The notes under the pieces are model-generated. The model searched no databases. It was not told the DNA's origin and saw only the letters and a list, made by a program, of their open reading frames with translations. This document shows positions 21,389 through 33,812 of a stretch of DNA of 64,000 nucleotides, one piece after another. Source of the DNA: Anastatus disparis (taxonomy: Eukaryota; Arthropoda; Insecta; Hymenoptera; Eupelmidae). How positions within the stretch are numbered: position 1 is the first letter of the stretch; each line of letters opens with the position of its first letter. Made by a program: the position numbers and the translations under genes. The DNA is taken from contig JAFFSR010000370.1 in assembly GCA_017163975.1 (NCBI GenBank), positions 1,178,001 to 1,242,000 of the forward strand, in the 5' to 3' direction.

Positions 21389-22251
21389 ACTTCGGGTTTC
21401 GAAATAAGATCAAATGGACGTTTATAGTAGCAGACGTACCATACGCAATACTAGGCGGTGACGTCATCAAGCACTACCATTTGCTCCCAGATCTTACCCG
21501 ACAGGAGCTGGTGGATGCGAAAACTGGTGAGTCAGTCGCCAGCACTGCAAAGAAAGTAACGTATGTGCAAATGTCGTTAATAGACCCGAAGAATAGGTAC
21601 GCGCATATAATAAAAGAATTTCCATCGGTACTTGGGCTTGAAAAGCCAACGATTAGAAAAAAGATTAATGTGTACCACCATATCATCACAGTGGGATCGC
21701 CGGTAGCGCAGAAACCGCGCCGATTGGCACCTGATGAACTACAAGCAGCAAAACAGGAATTTAAGAGATGGTGTAAGAAAGGTATATTCCAACCTTCAAA
21801 AAGCACTTGGGCTACACCTATCCATATAGTCCCCAAGAAAAATGGTGAGTGGAGTATCTGTGGCGACTATAGGAAGTTGAACAAAGTCACGGTACCAGAT
21901 AAGTACCCTATTCATAATCTCCAGAGGATGTACCAAAAACAGCGGTGACGACTCCATTCAGACTTTATGAGTTCCGAGTAATGACATTCGGATTTTGGAA
22001 TGCCACACAGACATTCCAGCGATACATAAACCAGACCGTAAGCGACCTGGATTTTGTGTTCGCATTCGTTGATGATATCTTGGTTGCATCTTCATCTGAC
22101 GAGGATCACCAAGAACATCTTAAGATCGTCCTAGAGAGGTTAGAGAAATTCCACCTTAAACTGAATATAGATAAATGTCAGTTTGGAGTCGATAAACTTA
22201 TCTTCTTGGGTCATTTAATCGACAAAAAATGGATTCGAACCAGATTGATCT
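21389..22251 (+). pseudogene. reverse transcriptase of gypsy copy 2, motif A deleted
   Basis: The N-terminal part reads WATPIHIVPKKNGEWSICGD and DYRKLN. After YPIHNLQ (about 21928) 85 bp present in copy 1 are missing, removing the motif A aspartate and shifting the frame. The rest runs TPFRLYEFRVMTFGFWNA to AFVDDILVASSSDEDHQ and ends at KKWIRTRLI with the same A-run shift and stop as copy 1. Loss of motif A makes RT inactive. Confidence 0.9.
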
Positions 22252-22853
22252 AAGGTCGAAGCATTACAAGCTTTGAAGAAGCCCCAGACTAAAGACGAGA
22301 TGCGTCGAATTCTTGGAATGGTAAACTTTTACAGAAAAAGCTTACTAAGAGCCGCAGAAGTACAAAGAAATCTGGTAGCTATGATAAAAGATATTAAGAA
22401 GAAGGACAAAAGACCCGTGGAATGGACCGAAGAAGCAGAACGAACATTCAAGACAACTAAAGAAGAATTAGCGAATATTGCGTATCTGACTTTTCCAGCT
22501 AAGAATGCGGAGATTAGGTTAGTTACAGATGCGTCAAATTTCTCCATTGGCGCAGCTTAAGAACAGAAAGTAGGAAATACGTGGAAGCCGTTAGCTTTCT
22601 TTTCAAAAAAATTTACCCTTGCACAATCTAATTACAGCACGTATGATCGGGAGTTAATGGCGATTTACGAGGCCATCAAATATTTTGGTTACTACTTGGA
22701 AGGTAGAGAATTTAAGGTATGCACAGACCATGAACCACTTGTACCTGTTTCAGGTAAGAGTTTAGATAGCTGCACAGCATTGCAAGCAAGAAAGTTAACA
22801 TATATTGCTGAGTATAACGTAAAAATCTGCTATTTACAGGAGAAGATAATGTA
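22252..22853 (+). pseudogene. RNase H of gypsy copy 2
   Basis: KKPQTKDEMRRILGMVNFYR, then LVTDASNFSIGAA with a stop (TAA at 22558-22560), then PLAFFSKKFTLAQSNYSTYD, RELMAIYEAIKYFGYYLEG and KVCTDHEPL, the standard Ty3/gypsy RNase H with its catalytic Asp and Glu residues. It ends at a TAG near 22852. Confidence 0.88.
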
Positions 22854-22984
22854 GTGGCAGACGCATTGTCGAGAGTTGACGATTTCCGATTTCCGATTTC
22901 CGACAATATTTTCGTTAGACGAAATAGCTAGACAGTAAAGGGAAGATCAACAGCTGCAGGATATAATAAATAATCCGCAGCATC

Positions 22985-23754
22985 AATTAAAACTGGCAAA
23001 ATTGCAATATGGCATAGAAAACACGCCATTTTATTGCGAAATAGCACAAGACTCTCTCAGGCCGTATATACCGGAGGCACTGAGAGCAGTCATCTTTGAA
23101 CTCTTTCATAGTAAAGCACAGCGATCTGCTTGGTCGACTAGTAAGATGATAAGGAAGCAGTACGTATGGCCTAATATGAACAGGCAGATAACATCCTGGT
23201 GCAGAGCATGCATGGAATGCCAACGATCGAAAGTAACTAAGAAAAACAAATTTTTACCTATGAAATTTAGCGAACCAGATGGACGGTTCGCCCACGTGCA
23301 TGTCGACTTAGTTGGTCCGTTGCCACCTAGCGAAGGTTACAGATTTCTTGTGACCATGATAGACAGGTATACTAGGTGGCCAGAGGCGGTGCCCGTATAC
23401 GACGCATCGGCTCCTTCTGTTGCGCGCGCTTTTTATGACACGTGGGTGTCTCGTTTTGGTGCACCTGTCATCATTACTACAGATCAAGGCAAACAGTTCA
23501 AGTCCGGCATGTTTCAGGCACTGTTACAACTGATAGGATGTAAGAGGGTACGTACTACGGCATACCATCTAGCCGCGAACGGCATGGTGGAGCGATGGCA
23601 CCGTGATCTTAAGGCAGCATTGATGTGCCATAGGTCGGGAATGGACCTGAACCCTCCCGACTGTTTTATTAGGGTTGAGAACGCGTCTAAGAAAAGACAC
23701 GGAGGCCAGTCCAGCGGAATTTTTTTATGGAACAACGCTCATCATACCAGGTGA
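22985..23754 (+). pseudogene. integrase of gypsy copy 2
   Basis: The zinc-binding region has FELFHSKAQRSAWSTSK with the second His apparently replaced, then CRACMEC. The catalytic core shows HVDLVGPLPP, TTDQGKQF and NGMVERWHR, the D, D and E of the triad. Integrase inserts cDNA in the nucleus. A frame change near 23680 moves the reading to 23675-24017 (ASPAEFFYGTTLIIPGDMC). Copy 1 lacks this entire domain. Confidence 0.9.
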
Positions 23755-24850
23755 TATGTGCGAGTTCAGAGAGATAGATGCCAGAGAACAAGATCTATTT
23801 TTAGCAGAATTTAGAGAGTACATGAAACAGGTGATACCTATACCTGTAATACACAATTATTTAGGAAAAACGTTCGTATTCGAAGATCTAGCGAATTGTA
23901 CTCATGTGCTAGAGAAAATTAAAGCAGTTAAACCACCTCTTGTGCAACCATATGCAGGACCATATAAGGTCAACTCCAGGCACGAAAATGGCCGTAATTA
24001 CGTCATAAGGAAAGGTATTAAGAGGAGGTCACGTATCTCTGTCCTTTTCTAATCAAAGAATTGAGTTTTTTACAGAAACTATTAACTTTAGCAAAAAATA
24101 AAGAGAAAGCCGCATCTTGTAATGAAAAAAGCAATATTTTCTTTGATTAGAAAGAATTAATTTTATTGCTTCGTTTTCAAGAAAACCTTGAAAAACTTAA
24201 ATCATAGAGGTTAGGGTGGACAATTTGGTTTTTCAAGGTTTTCTGGACAACGAAGCAATAAAATTAATTTTTTCTTATCAAAGAAAATATTGCTTTTTTT
24301 GATACAAGATGCGGCTTTCTCTTAATTTTTTGATAAAGTTATTAGTTTTTGTAAAAAAATCATTTCTTTGATTAGAAAAGGACAGAGATACGTGACCTCC
24401 TCTTAAAGACGTAACCGTAAATGTGGAAAGATTGAAACCAGCCTACTTCCTAGCGAATGAAATTGAACCACAAGAAAGCGAATTAGGTAGGGAAGTAGCA
24501 CCTCAGACTAGTAACCAAACAGAGTAACCGAAGCTCAGATCCACAGTGAGGCTCCACCCATAGATGGGGAAGATAATGAGATAACTGGAGCATTGGACGA
24601 AGGTAACCAGATACAGGAAGTATCAGAGTATAATTTTAACGAGGTAAGCAATAACGAATACGACGAGCTCAACGAAGAGCAAATAGACATTACGGATACG
24701 TATAAAGAGACAGGTAACGTAGCACATAATAAAGAAATTAAAAACACCAGTAACAGGGTAGAACACGAGACAATAGGTAGTGAGGAAAAATAATGAAAAT
24801 AATAAAAAGAGAGAGAGATTTATACCTAATATTCTGAGACACAGAAAAAT
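23755..24850 (+). pseudogene. pol C-terminal tail of gypsy copy 2, split by a 381-bp element
   Basis: The reading from 23675 gives FREIDAREQDLFLAEFREYM and YAGPYKVNSRHENGRNYVIR, stops at the TTAA element (24022-24402), and resumes with DVTVNVERLKPAYFLANEIE. After a stop near 24525 an acidic stretch follows (DEGNQIQEVSEYNFNE, 24593-24793). It ends before an AT-rich segment that leads to the degraded counterpart of the 3' ORF (25000-25160). Confidence 0.75.
24022..24402. mobile_element. 381-bp TTAA hairpin MITE, copy a
   Basis: TTAA at 24018-24021 and 24403-24406 flanks GAGGAGGTCACGTATCTCTG and its inverse. The element is nearly a perfect hairpin, with arms carrying GTCCTTTTCTAATCAAAG and CCGCATCTTGTA. 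Pol reads through when the element and one TTAA are ignored. Same length as copies c, d and e. Confidence 0.93.
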
Positions 24851-25159
24851 AGATAATGTAATGTTAAATAAAAAAAATAATTGTAAAAAAAAGGTTAGAT
24901 TTTGTACAACAGTGTCTCATTTCAAAGAAAAATGTGATTAATTTTAGGCAACAGTGTAACGCGTTTATACTAATAATTTTTGTTTTGATGTTATGTATAG
25001 GTGAAGCTGATTGGGCTCTCCTCCGATATTTATATCGCTAAAGAGTTCCGTTAGCCGAGCCAAAATGTTTTTTTCTAGAAGAATTGACCAGAGGCCTATT
25101 GTATAAACTCTATGAGATGCATGATCTCAGAAGCGGACTACAGATGGGCACAAAAATAC

Positions 25160-25599
25160 ACGAGACTGGAATTTTAAGAATTGTATATGGAAGCCTTGAA
25201 AGGCATAAATATGTAAATATGTGAAAAAGTGTAAAAATGTAAATAATTCAGATTATAAGTATAATGGATGTAATAATTTAAATTATGTGTGTATTGAATA
25301 TAAGCATGTGTGAGAACAATTGCATGTAGGAATGTAAGAATGGAATCACTGCATGTGTGAGAATAAATGCATAAGTGCATACAATGTAAAATCGCATGAG
25401 CAAGAGTAATCGCATAAAGATAAATACATGTGAAAAAATAATTGCGCGAGTAATTACGTAACATGTAATACTATTAAAATATCAAAAGTCGCAAGTATGT
25501 AAAAAGAGATCATATGTAAATAAGCACCCACTGATTATATAAAAATATTCATATATTTTTTATGTAAATAACCATAGATGGTTATTTAGGGGGGAGTAC
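25160..25599 (+). promoter_or_regulatory. 3' untranslated region and polypurine tract of gypsy copy 2
   Basis: AT-rich, with degenerate repeats of TGTGAGAATAAATGCA type (25290-25460). It ends with TTTAGGGGGGAGTAC immediately before the 3' LTR; AGGGGGGAG (about 25588-25596) is the polypurine tract that primes plus-strand DNA. Confidence 0.8.
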
Positions 25600-25906
25600 T
25601 GTGGGCACTCAGACTTAGTATGTATGTAGAAGTAAGCACATATGTAAGCGTTACGCGCAACCTGCGGTGCGCAAGTAAGCGACGAGAAGCGTAAGCTATG
25701 TGATACGCGAGACACATAAAGTAAGTAAGAGCGTTCTTGACTGCAATAGAGATAAGTAGCCTTTCTGTTGTCCTCAAGTAATAAAGTATATTATATAGAC
25801 TTGTAATAAAAGAGAGTTCTTTTCTTTGTCTGCCTATCCAGCAACCTGTTCCTTTTGGACCTCTTACAAGTATAGATAAGCCTTCTACGAGGACGAGAAG
25901 TTTACA
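25600..25906 (+). repeat. 3' LTR of gypsy copy 2
   Basis: Starts TGTGGGCACTCAG and ends GAAGTTTACA. It aligns along its length with 20308-20612, with about a dozen differences. Confidence 0.93.
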
Positions 25907-27387
25907 ATATTGATATATTCATTAGCGCGGAAATACCAAATAAAATAAAATATCTACGTCTCTTGAGTATAGTAAAACAATTTCTGATCCATGGGCTGTG
26001 TGGAAAAAACAATTTGACATCATCCTGCATGGATAAGGAAACTGAAAAACGTACTGGAAACTTTCCTAAGGAATTTAATCCAACAACTAATTTTAATACA
26101 ACTGATTATCCTATCTATAGTCAAAAAAATGATTGTACAAAAATCATTTTTAATGAAAAATCTAATCAAGAAAAATCGTTCCATATAATCCTTATCTTTT
26201 TCTACAATTTTATTGTCATATTAATGTGGAAATTTGTTTTGCTGTTTAGTGTGTTAAATATCTATTCAAATATATTTATAAAGGCCATGATTGTGCTTTC
26301 ATAAAAAATTAGTAAAATTAAATTTCAATCTAATGAAGAAATTTTTCACGAAAATATTGATTGTGATGAAATTTAACAATTTATAAATACAAGATACGTA
26401 AGTCCCCCTGAAGCTATGAACCGTTTATTAAAGTATCCTCTTAACACAATATCCAACACCATATACAGATTAGCCGTTTATCTCGAAAATGAACAGTATG
26501 TAATTTTCAAAGAAGGATCAGGAAAAGAAATTATTAATAAGAATTTAAATACTACACTAACAGCTTGGTTCGAATTAAACAAAATAGATTCTGAAGCACA
26601 AGACTTCTTATACACAAATTTACTTAATGCATATATGTTTTCAAAGAAAAATAAAAAAAGTGGATTAAAAGAAAGAAAAATAGGAGACTCACAATCAGCA
26701 GATTATATTCCATCAATCCTGAGGATCGTGAACGTTTTTGTCTTAAGTTATTGTCATTATATGTCAAAGGAGCAAAATCCTTTGAAGATTTAAGGACTTT
26801 TGAAAATTTCACTTATTTAAATATTACTGATGCTGCTAAAGCTAGAAAATTAATCTCTACTGAGGACAAATAGGATAACTGTTCATCCGAAGCAGTTAAA
26901 ATAGAATTTCCTAACGTTTATAAAAAAAAATAAAATAATTAAATTGTTTGGTTATATATGTTTTTCACAATCCAATCAATGCAAGGGAATTCTTCGTTAA
27001 GTACGAAAGTTACTTCTATAATCCTTCAACTCCGAAAGAATTTAGTATGAACTCAGCATTAAAGAAAATTAATAGAATAATCTCTACCAATGGATATATA
27101 TTAAATGATTTTGATCTTCCTAACACCGATGAAAATTAAGATGATTATGAAAAAAATTTCGCTGAAGAAAACTTACCGTGAACAAATATTCACGAAGAAA
27201 AATACATCCCAACAACATTATCAAAAAAACAAGATCAAATATTCGATTCCATTCGTGAAAGAGCAAATAATATAAATGCTTTCCAAGAAAAGTGTTTCTT
27301 CATTGATGAATCTGGAGGGAGCGGTAAGAGTTATCTATTGAATACATTAATTACTTACTTGGATTCGGCAAAAATTGATTTACTACA
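25907..27387 (+). pseudogene. Helitron Rep/helicase, piece 2 (Rep tyrosines to Walker A)
   Basis: Resumes with ISAEIPNKIKYLRLLSIVKQ, FLIHGLCGKNN, then FPKEFNPTTNFNTTDYPIYS. Out of the ORF frame near 26170-26290 it gives VPYNPYLFLQFYCHINVEIC and KYLFKYIYKGHDCAF, the region of the paired catalytic tyrosines. Then SPPEAMNRLLKYPLN, YRLAVYLENEQYVIFKEG, TTLTAWFELNKIDSEAQDF, VKGAKSFEDLRTFENFTYL, and the helicase Walker A FIDESGGSGKSYLLNTL at about 27300-27350. Many stops and shifts. Cut at about 27387 by the 7.4-kb composite. Confidence 0.92.
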
Positions 27388-27978
27388 CTGAAAAAAAATT
27401 CAATTGATTCAATTAAATCAGTTTAATTGAAATCAAAATTAATTGATTCAATTATAGCTTCTTTAAATCGATAAAATTATAAATAGATTTAATTGAACAT
27501 TTTTTCAATTATTTTCAAATAAAAGAATTAATGTATTCAAGAAATGAATTATTTGAATCAAATAAATAAAAATTTGAAACAATTGTGTAATATTTTAAAA
27601 ATAATTTAATTATCTTATTGATGTAACGAAATACTTTATAAGATGCTCTAATGGTTTATGGAAATTAAAATTACATGCAATTAATACAGTGAAATATTTT
27701 TCAAACTACGAGTTTATTGATACAGAGAGAAATCGAAACATTAAAATATTTTTTTGTCTTGTTTAAATATTTTTTTAAAGATTGGAATAATTTCATAAAT
27801 ATAAATTAATAAACTTAATTAAATATTTTGCAACATTAATAAAAACTTAATTGGTAATGATATTGATTTGAATTAAATGAAGAAAAAATTTAATAGAATC
27901 AAAAAAATTTTAATCCCTTCTATAAAAACATTTAATTGTAATATGCCCATAAAATATGTAATTGTTTTAAACAAAAAC

Positions 27979-28100
27979 ATCCCTGGTAAAAATTGAAACG
28001 TTTTTTTAATATTTTATGGCCATTTCTTTGTCATTATTAATACTAATAATCTTAAATTTTTATATACACCATTTTTTATGCTCACATTTCTACCAGGGAT
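27979..28100. mobile_element. 122-bp mini-MITE
   Basis: ATCCCTGGTAAAAATTG at the left and ATTTCTACCAGGGAT at the right form an inverted pair of about 15 bp around AT-rich sequence. No clear target duplication. Confidence 0.5.
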
Positions 28101-28103
28101 TTA

Positions 28104-29810
28104 ATAGAAAGAATTAAGTAATTACTTTGCGTAAATAATGCACTTATTGGAATAAAAAATAGTTCGTGTAATCTGGTCGAAACAAAATATTTATTTGCTT
28201 CAGCTAAATTTTTATTTCATTGCTAAATTAATAAATAAAATTAAAAAAATATTAACTTTAATCAATTCAATATGCATAATTTCGCGCTGTAAGCTTGTTT
28301 TTTATCTACTAGATGTCGCTTTGAATCTCGTAAGTGGTGAGATGTTTATCAATTTTGTATATAAGGAAAATGAAAAGATGAAACACCCAAATGCGACTTG
28401 CGAGCGATTGCGTTTTACATGTAATATAGTGCGCGTATGTAAGCGTCTAAGATCTAGTATAATTTGCGAACTTATTCTTATGTTGAAAGTAAGACTTTAA
28501 TAAAATGAATATCTTAAAAAAGTAGCCTGGAGTATTAGTAGTGTACCTGAGACTCACAACTTTTCAGGTAAGTAATCTATAAAAATAATTGACTTTGTAT
28601 ACGTATTTGCGAATTTCACTATCAAAAATAATATGTTAATAATAAATATTTTGTTGAAACAAATTAATGTAAATTATTTTAATTAAATATTAAATAAGAT
28701 CGATTCAATACAGTTCTCTCTTTCAGTACTTCCACTCTCAATAGTTTCGCTTTCTCTCAATCACGCTCGAAAGATTCTCCTACTCAAACACTGACACTCG
28801 TCTCGCAAGAGTTGTCCACTGGCACTCTCAATAGTTCCGAAACCATTATCAATAAAATAAAGCTTCTATCCATAAAATAATTAATAGAAATAATTATTAA
28901 AATTAAAATATTAAATTATCGATAGCTTATTTTTAATCAAATATCAACAAATATTTTTTCATTACAATGTAAATAATAAGAAATACATACATAAATATTG
29001 GAGTTTCAATTGCATTGAATATACATTTATAATTTACTATTCTAATAAATATATAAAAAATTATTTTTTTTTTTAAAGATTAAAACGATAATAACAACCA
29101 GCATGTTACTATCGTTTTCGTTTGGAAACAATTCTTCCGAAAAAATTAAATAATTTAAAAATTCAACACAATTAATAAATTAGATCACTTTTATTAGAAG
29201 TTTAAAAAAAAATAAATAAAAGAAAGTAAATATGTAAAGCACTTTTTAATACCGCAAAAGGAGTAAAGTAGTCAGGTGTGGGGAAAAGCGAGCATTTTTG
29301 AATAAATGATTTTCTAATTATTTATGTTTTTTTCTGTATGTATAATAATAATAATTTTTTGATCTTCCGCTTAACCCCGTTTTGAGGTATCAATGTACTA
29401 TTTGTATCGATAATCAACAGATACGAATATGTATTTCGCTGCCGAAACTATTGAGAAAACGTGAACACAAACTCGTAGCGGGCGCTAGAGGACTTTGGTA
29501 GGAAAACACCGATCCTAAGAAATTTACTCTGCTTGTGCGCAAACTGCGGAACTACCAAGAGAGCGGACTGTATTTTACAAATTTTATAAAATGCAACAAT
29601 TTCATCAAACGATTTCTAATTACTACAAATTAATATTAAATTGATAAAATTAAATATTTTTTAAAATTTCATTTATTATTTTATCCACAAAGTATAAATT
29701 TAATCAAAGCAAATAAATATTTTGTTCCGACTATTTATTTTTTTTTTGGTTCAAATAAAAGCATTATTTACACAAAAAAATTATTCGATTCTTTCTGTTA
29801 AATATTTTTA
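28104..29810. mobile_element. R-B inverted-repeat element, copy 1 (about 1.7 kb)
   Basis: The left end GAAAGAATTAAG...GCGTAAATAATGC (28107-28132) and CAAAATATTTATTTGCTT are inverted relative to AATAAATATTTTGTTCCGAC and AAGCATTATTTACAC at 29725-29775, so the terminal repeats are about 190 bp and diverged. The interior includes TGCGAGCGATTGCGTTTTAC and a donor-like CAGGTAAGTAAT. No transposase. A 3' half-copy lies at 34028-34765. The ORF at 28195-28500 shows no codon-position bias against its copy 2 counterpart, so it is not a gene. Confidence 0.65.
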
Positions 29811-30013
29811 TTTAAAAAAAACCAAGTGTGGCAGTCGTGGGGCCTGGCCGACAGTCTTGCTACTCATAGAATGAACAAGTTTTCGTCACGCTTTGTTTAA
29901 AAATATATTTTATATTAAAAATCTTTAGTTTTTGCTTAAGAAAGTTTTGAAATCAATCAAGCAATCGTCGAGTACTTCTGTATTCAATTAATTTTTTTTT
30001 AATTATATAGAAA
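29811..30013. other. spacer with one copy of a roughly 75-bp repeat
   Basis: GAAATCAATCAAGCAATCGTC with AGTACTTCTGTATTCAATT (29950-29990) recurs at about 30325 and 30450 within the palindrome arm, inverted in the other arm, and again diverged and inverted at 32310-32390. Confidence 0.6.
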
Positions 30014-32221
30014 AACTATTTTTTTATTTTATAATTTTATCAAATTTCTTGAAATTTTTTGAATATTATAACTGTTATTTTTTGTTTCTAATCATTGTTC
30101 AAATTGATAAATACGATTTAATCTTTATTATTACTTTTAAAAAAGTATATTTTAGGCGAGTTCAGGTATTGAATAGTATAGTATTCTTTAGAACATTTTT
30201 TCTAAATATTTTATTTTACCCAATACATAATATTTTTTTTATTTCAGTTTTCGAAAGTACTGAAATATTATCATCAAGTTTATACTTTTTATTTGATTAA
30301 TCTTTAGTTTTTTGCTTCAGAAAGTTTTGAAATCAATCAAGCAATCGTCAAGTACTTCCGTATTTAATTCATTCTTTTTAATATGAAGTTCATAATATGA
30401 ATAATATGAAATTCATAAATATTTACAGTTTTGGCTAAAGAAAGTTTCGAAATCCATCAAGCAATCGTCGAGTACTTCTGTATTCAATTCATTTTTTTTA
30501 ATTATATAGAATTCATCAAATGCTCAATTTATATTCTTTTTGATAGATGAATGTTTGGAAAAATTTTTCCAAATAATTTCTGAAAAAAAATGATTACTGA
30601 GATGAAGATAGCGATGATAATACACATCAAATAAAAAAATACAGATATACCAGATCAACATTTTATTTTATTTATGAGTGAATATTAATACATGAACATT
30701 AAGGAACTATAGTTGACCTTATATCTATTTTTTACTTTATTCTTTATAAGAGACATATTTAATTAAAAATTTCTAAAAACTTGGCAGAAGGACCATTAGC
30801 TTCTAACAACTTATATTTGAGAATTTGCTGCCATCATCTTAAAAATTATTCATGCGTTTTTAAAATTATGCATTCTCTATTTCACTGCACTATCATTTTA
30901 TTTTCAAGAGCTTTAAAACATATTAAATTCTACTAAATATCTACAAAATAACTTGCCAGGCCCGTAGATTAATAGTTTATGGTGTAGTTGATAATTTTAA
31001 AGTTTATATAGTAAAAATAAGTGAAAGAAAACTAAGAATATTGAATTCTTTGCATTACATAACATCACATATAAAAAAAAATAATTTTTAAGCACAAAAT
31101 AGATTTTTATTAATTGTAATAGGATGTATTTTTGTTCTTTATCGTTGAATGTATGTGTATTTAAATGCATATTTTAAACTGTTATTTACAACACACGTGA
31201 ATTAGCTAGCAATTAAATTATAAACCAGTACACATTAACATTGAGCATTTCACCAACAAAATATTAATCTACGGGCCTGGCAAGTTATTTTGTAGATATT
31301 TAGTAAAATTTAATGTTTTTAAGCTCTTGAAAATAAAATGATAGTTCAGTGAAATAGAGAATGCATAATTTTAAAAACGCATGAATAATTTTTAAGATGA
31401 TGGCAGCAAATTCTCAAATATAAGTTGTTAGAAGCTAATGGTCCTGCTGCCAAGTTTTTAGAAATTTTTAATTAAATATGTCTCTTATAAAGAATAAAGT
31501 AAAAAATAGATATAAGATCAACTATAGTTCCTTAATGTTCATGTATTAATATTCACTCATAAATAAAATAAAATGTTGATCTGGTATATCTGTATTTTTT
31601 TATTTGATGTGTATTATCATCGCTATCTTCATCTCAGTAATCATTTTTTTTCAGAAATTATTTGGAAAAATTTTTCCAAACATTCATCTATCAAAAAGAA
31701 TATAAATTGAGCATTTGATGAATTCTATATAATTAAAAAAAAATGAATTGAATACAGAAGTACTCGACGATTGCTTGATGGATTTCGAAACTTTCTTTAG
31801 CCAAAACTGTAAATATTTATGAATTTCATATTATTCATATTATGAACTTCATATTAAAAAGAATGAATTAAATACGGAAGTACTTGACGATTGCTTGATT
31901 GATTTCAAAACTTTCTGAAGCAAAAAACTAAAGATTAATCAAATAAAAAGTATAAACTTGATGATGATATTTCAGTACTTTCGAAAACTGAAATAAAAAA
32001 AATATTATGTATTGGGTAAAATAAAATATTTAGAAAAAATGTTCTAAAGAATACTATACTATTCAATACCTGAACTCGCCTAAAATATACTTTTTTTAAA
32101 GTAATAATAAAGATTAAATCGTATTTATCAATTTGAACAATGATTAAAAACAAAAAATAATAGTTATAATATTCAAAAAATTTCAAGAAATTTGATGAAA
32201 TTATAAAATAAAAAAATAGTT
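30014..32221. repeat. 2.2-kb giant palindrome, arms about 960 bp
   Basis: Left arm 30014-30976 and right arm 31264-32221 are inverted copies with very few differences; mirrored ORFs at 30049-30300 and 31935-32186 differ at only three residues. The spacer is 287 bp of AT-rich DNA. Inner borders are GGCCCGTAGATTAATA and TATTAATCTACGGGCC. No transposase or recognisable terminal signature. It could be a very long-TIR element or a recent inverted duplication. Confidence 0.93.
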
Positions 32222-33485
32222 TAATGGTATTTTTATGAATTTTATATTATTTAAAAAAGTTGAAACATAAGAGCTTATTAATCAATGTCAATTTCATTCC
32301 TTTTTATTAAAAAGAATGAATTGAATACAGTAATATTCGACGATTACTTGATTGATTTCTAAACTTTCTCTAGCCAAAATTGTATATTTATTTAATAGTT
32401 TAAAAAAGTACTAAAAAAATATATATTATTCTAAAAGCGTGACGGAATTTCAAAGTACTTTAAAATAAAAAGACAGGATGAGGAATAAATATAACAAAAA
32501 TTTTAAATTTAGTGTTTTGGAAAACACCCAAATAATATAAAGTATTTAGATTAAGATTAATATATTCATTTAAAAAAGATTTTAAAAATTATTATATTAA
32601 ATAACACATAATTTAGTATTATTCATATTAATATGATGAAAACAAAATACATTGTAGTTCGTAAGCAAATTTAATAAAAATAATAAAATTTAAATAATTC
32701 TTAAATATTTAATTTGTTAAATTAATATTCTTTAAAAGCACCTACAAAATTTTAGAGCTCCATCTCTTTTAGTTACAAAGAACTACACAGTTGGTGAAAA
32801 AAAAGGATAATATTAAATTCTCAAAATTTATATTTTTCAGACCAAAAATGATCGAAGTGCCTTCCATGAATATGTTTCAATATATTATTGTTTTCAATAT
32901 TTTATTGTTGAATACAGTAAAATGAAACTATTTTTATATTTAGACATTAATCAAAGTAATTAAAACGATTACTCAGCATAAAAATGTTAAGTTTAGAAAA
33001 TTGAACTTTTACTCATATCTTTTCACATTTTTATTACTAAAAAACATACCCGCGTGAAACTATTGTGTCAATTTTATATATAGCTTACTGGATATAGTTT
33101 GTATATATATATATGTATATATTATAGCATGATATACTAACTCGAATACAAACTGCATGCACCATACTATCTACTATACTATAACCGAAAAACATCAAAA
33201 ATATGCTCACAGCTCTCCTACAATATTAAAGTGTGACGTCACTGACCGGAAACAAAAATTGAAGGACTGATGACGAAGAAGAATTTTTATAACGCGAATA
33301 TGGTACTTTGAAATTTTAGATTACGTTTTCTCGTGATTGATTAAATGGATCGTAAAAAAACTTTTTTTAAATGAAAGATAATATAAAGATCTTTAAATAT
33401 CAATTTCTATTTTTTAAATATTGGGTTTTATTTTAATAGGATTCAGTTTTAAAATTTTGAAAACTCTAATTCAAAGTATAAGAGG
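32222..33485. other. AT-rich DNA without genes
   Basis: Nothing coding. Holds a diverged inverted copy of the 75-bp repeat (32310-32390) and a short TA tract (33097-33124). Confidence 0.6.
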
Positions 33486-33534
33486 AGCGCCTCGACGTTT
33501 TCGTATTCGTACCTTAACTCGCCGTCGAGGCGCT
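33486..33534. other. GC-rich hairpin in AT-rich DNA
   Basis: AGCGCCTCGACG (33486-33497) and its exact inverse (33523-33534) around a 25-nt loop. Outer bases GAGG and the later CGCGCCTCTT suggest further imperfect pairing. Could be a structured transcript or a tiny inverted-repeat remnant. Confidence 0.6.
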
Positions 33535-33812
33535 ACCGCGCCTCTTGATAAATATGTTTACGCACAACAAATTATCAACTTATGAAGTAGAATAATGGTA
33601 GTTCTGGATAAAGAGGAGGCCCCCTAAATACATTTGCAACTTATTAAGCTACTTAGAAGCATACAGAAATTGTTTAAATATTAAGCATATAATGATAATA
33701 AATATAAAAACAATTAATTTATTAAAATTTTTTAATGATTCATGATAATTATTATATTTGATATGGGAATTGCATATTATAATAATCTTTTTTATGCAAA
33801 TTTAAAACTTAA

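Larger units (their letters stand above)
20308..25906 (+). mobile_element. Ty3/gypsy retrotransposon, CsRn1-like, copy 2 with both LTRs
   Basis: A 5.6-kb element bounded by ATAT duplications (20304-20307, 25907-25910), with LTRs of 305 and 307 bp, a tRNA-Trp primer site and a polypurine tract. Gag lost most of its 5' half; pol is collinear with copy 1 but adds integrase. I count about 12 substitutions between the LTRs (about 4%), so it is older than the provirus at 46537. It lies inside a Helitron gene and itself carries a 381-bp TTAA element. Confidence 0.95.

Noticed and set aside
28195..28500. ORF of 101 residues with a similar ORF at 34062-34286, suggesting a conserved gene
   Set aside because: Differences between the two copies fall on all codon positions with no excess at third positions, so there is no sign of protein selection. 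The similarity is that of a repeated element.
30049..32186. Two matching 83-residue ORFs
   Set aside because: They are the same sequence in the two arms of the palindrome; low-complexity Phe/Ile content and no motif.
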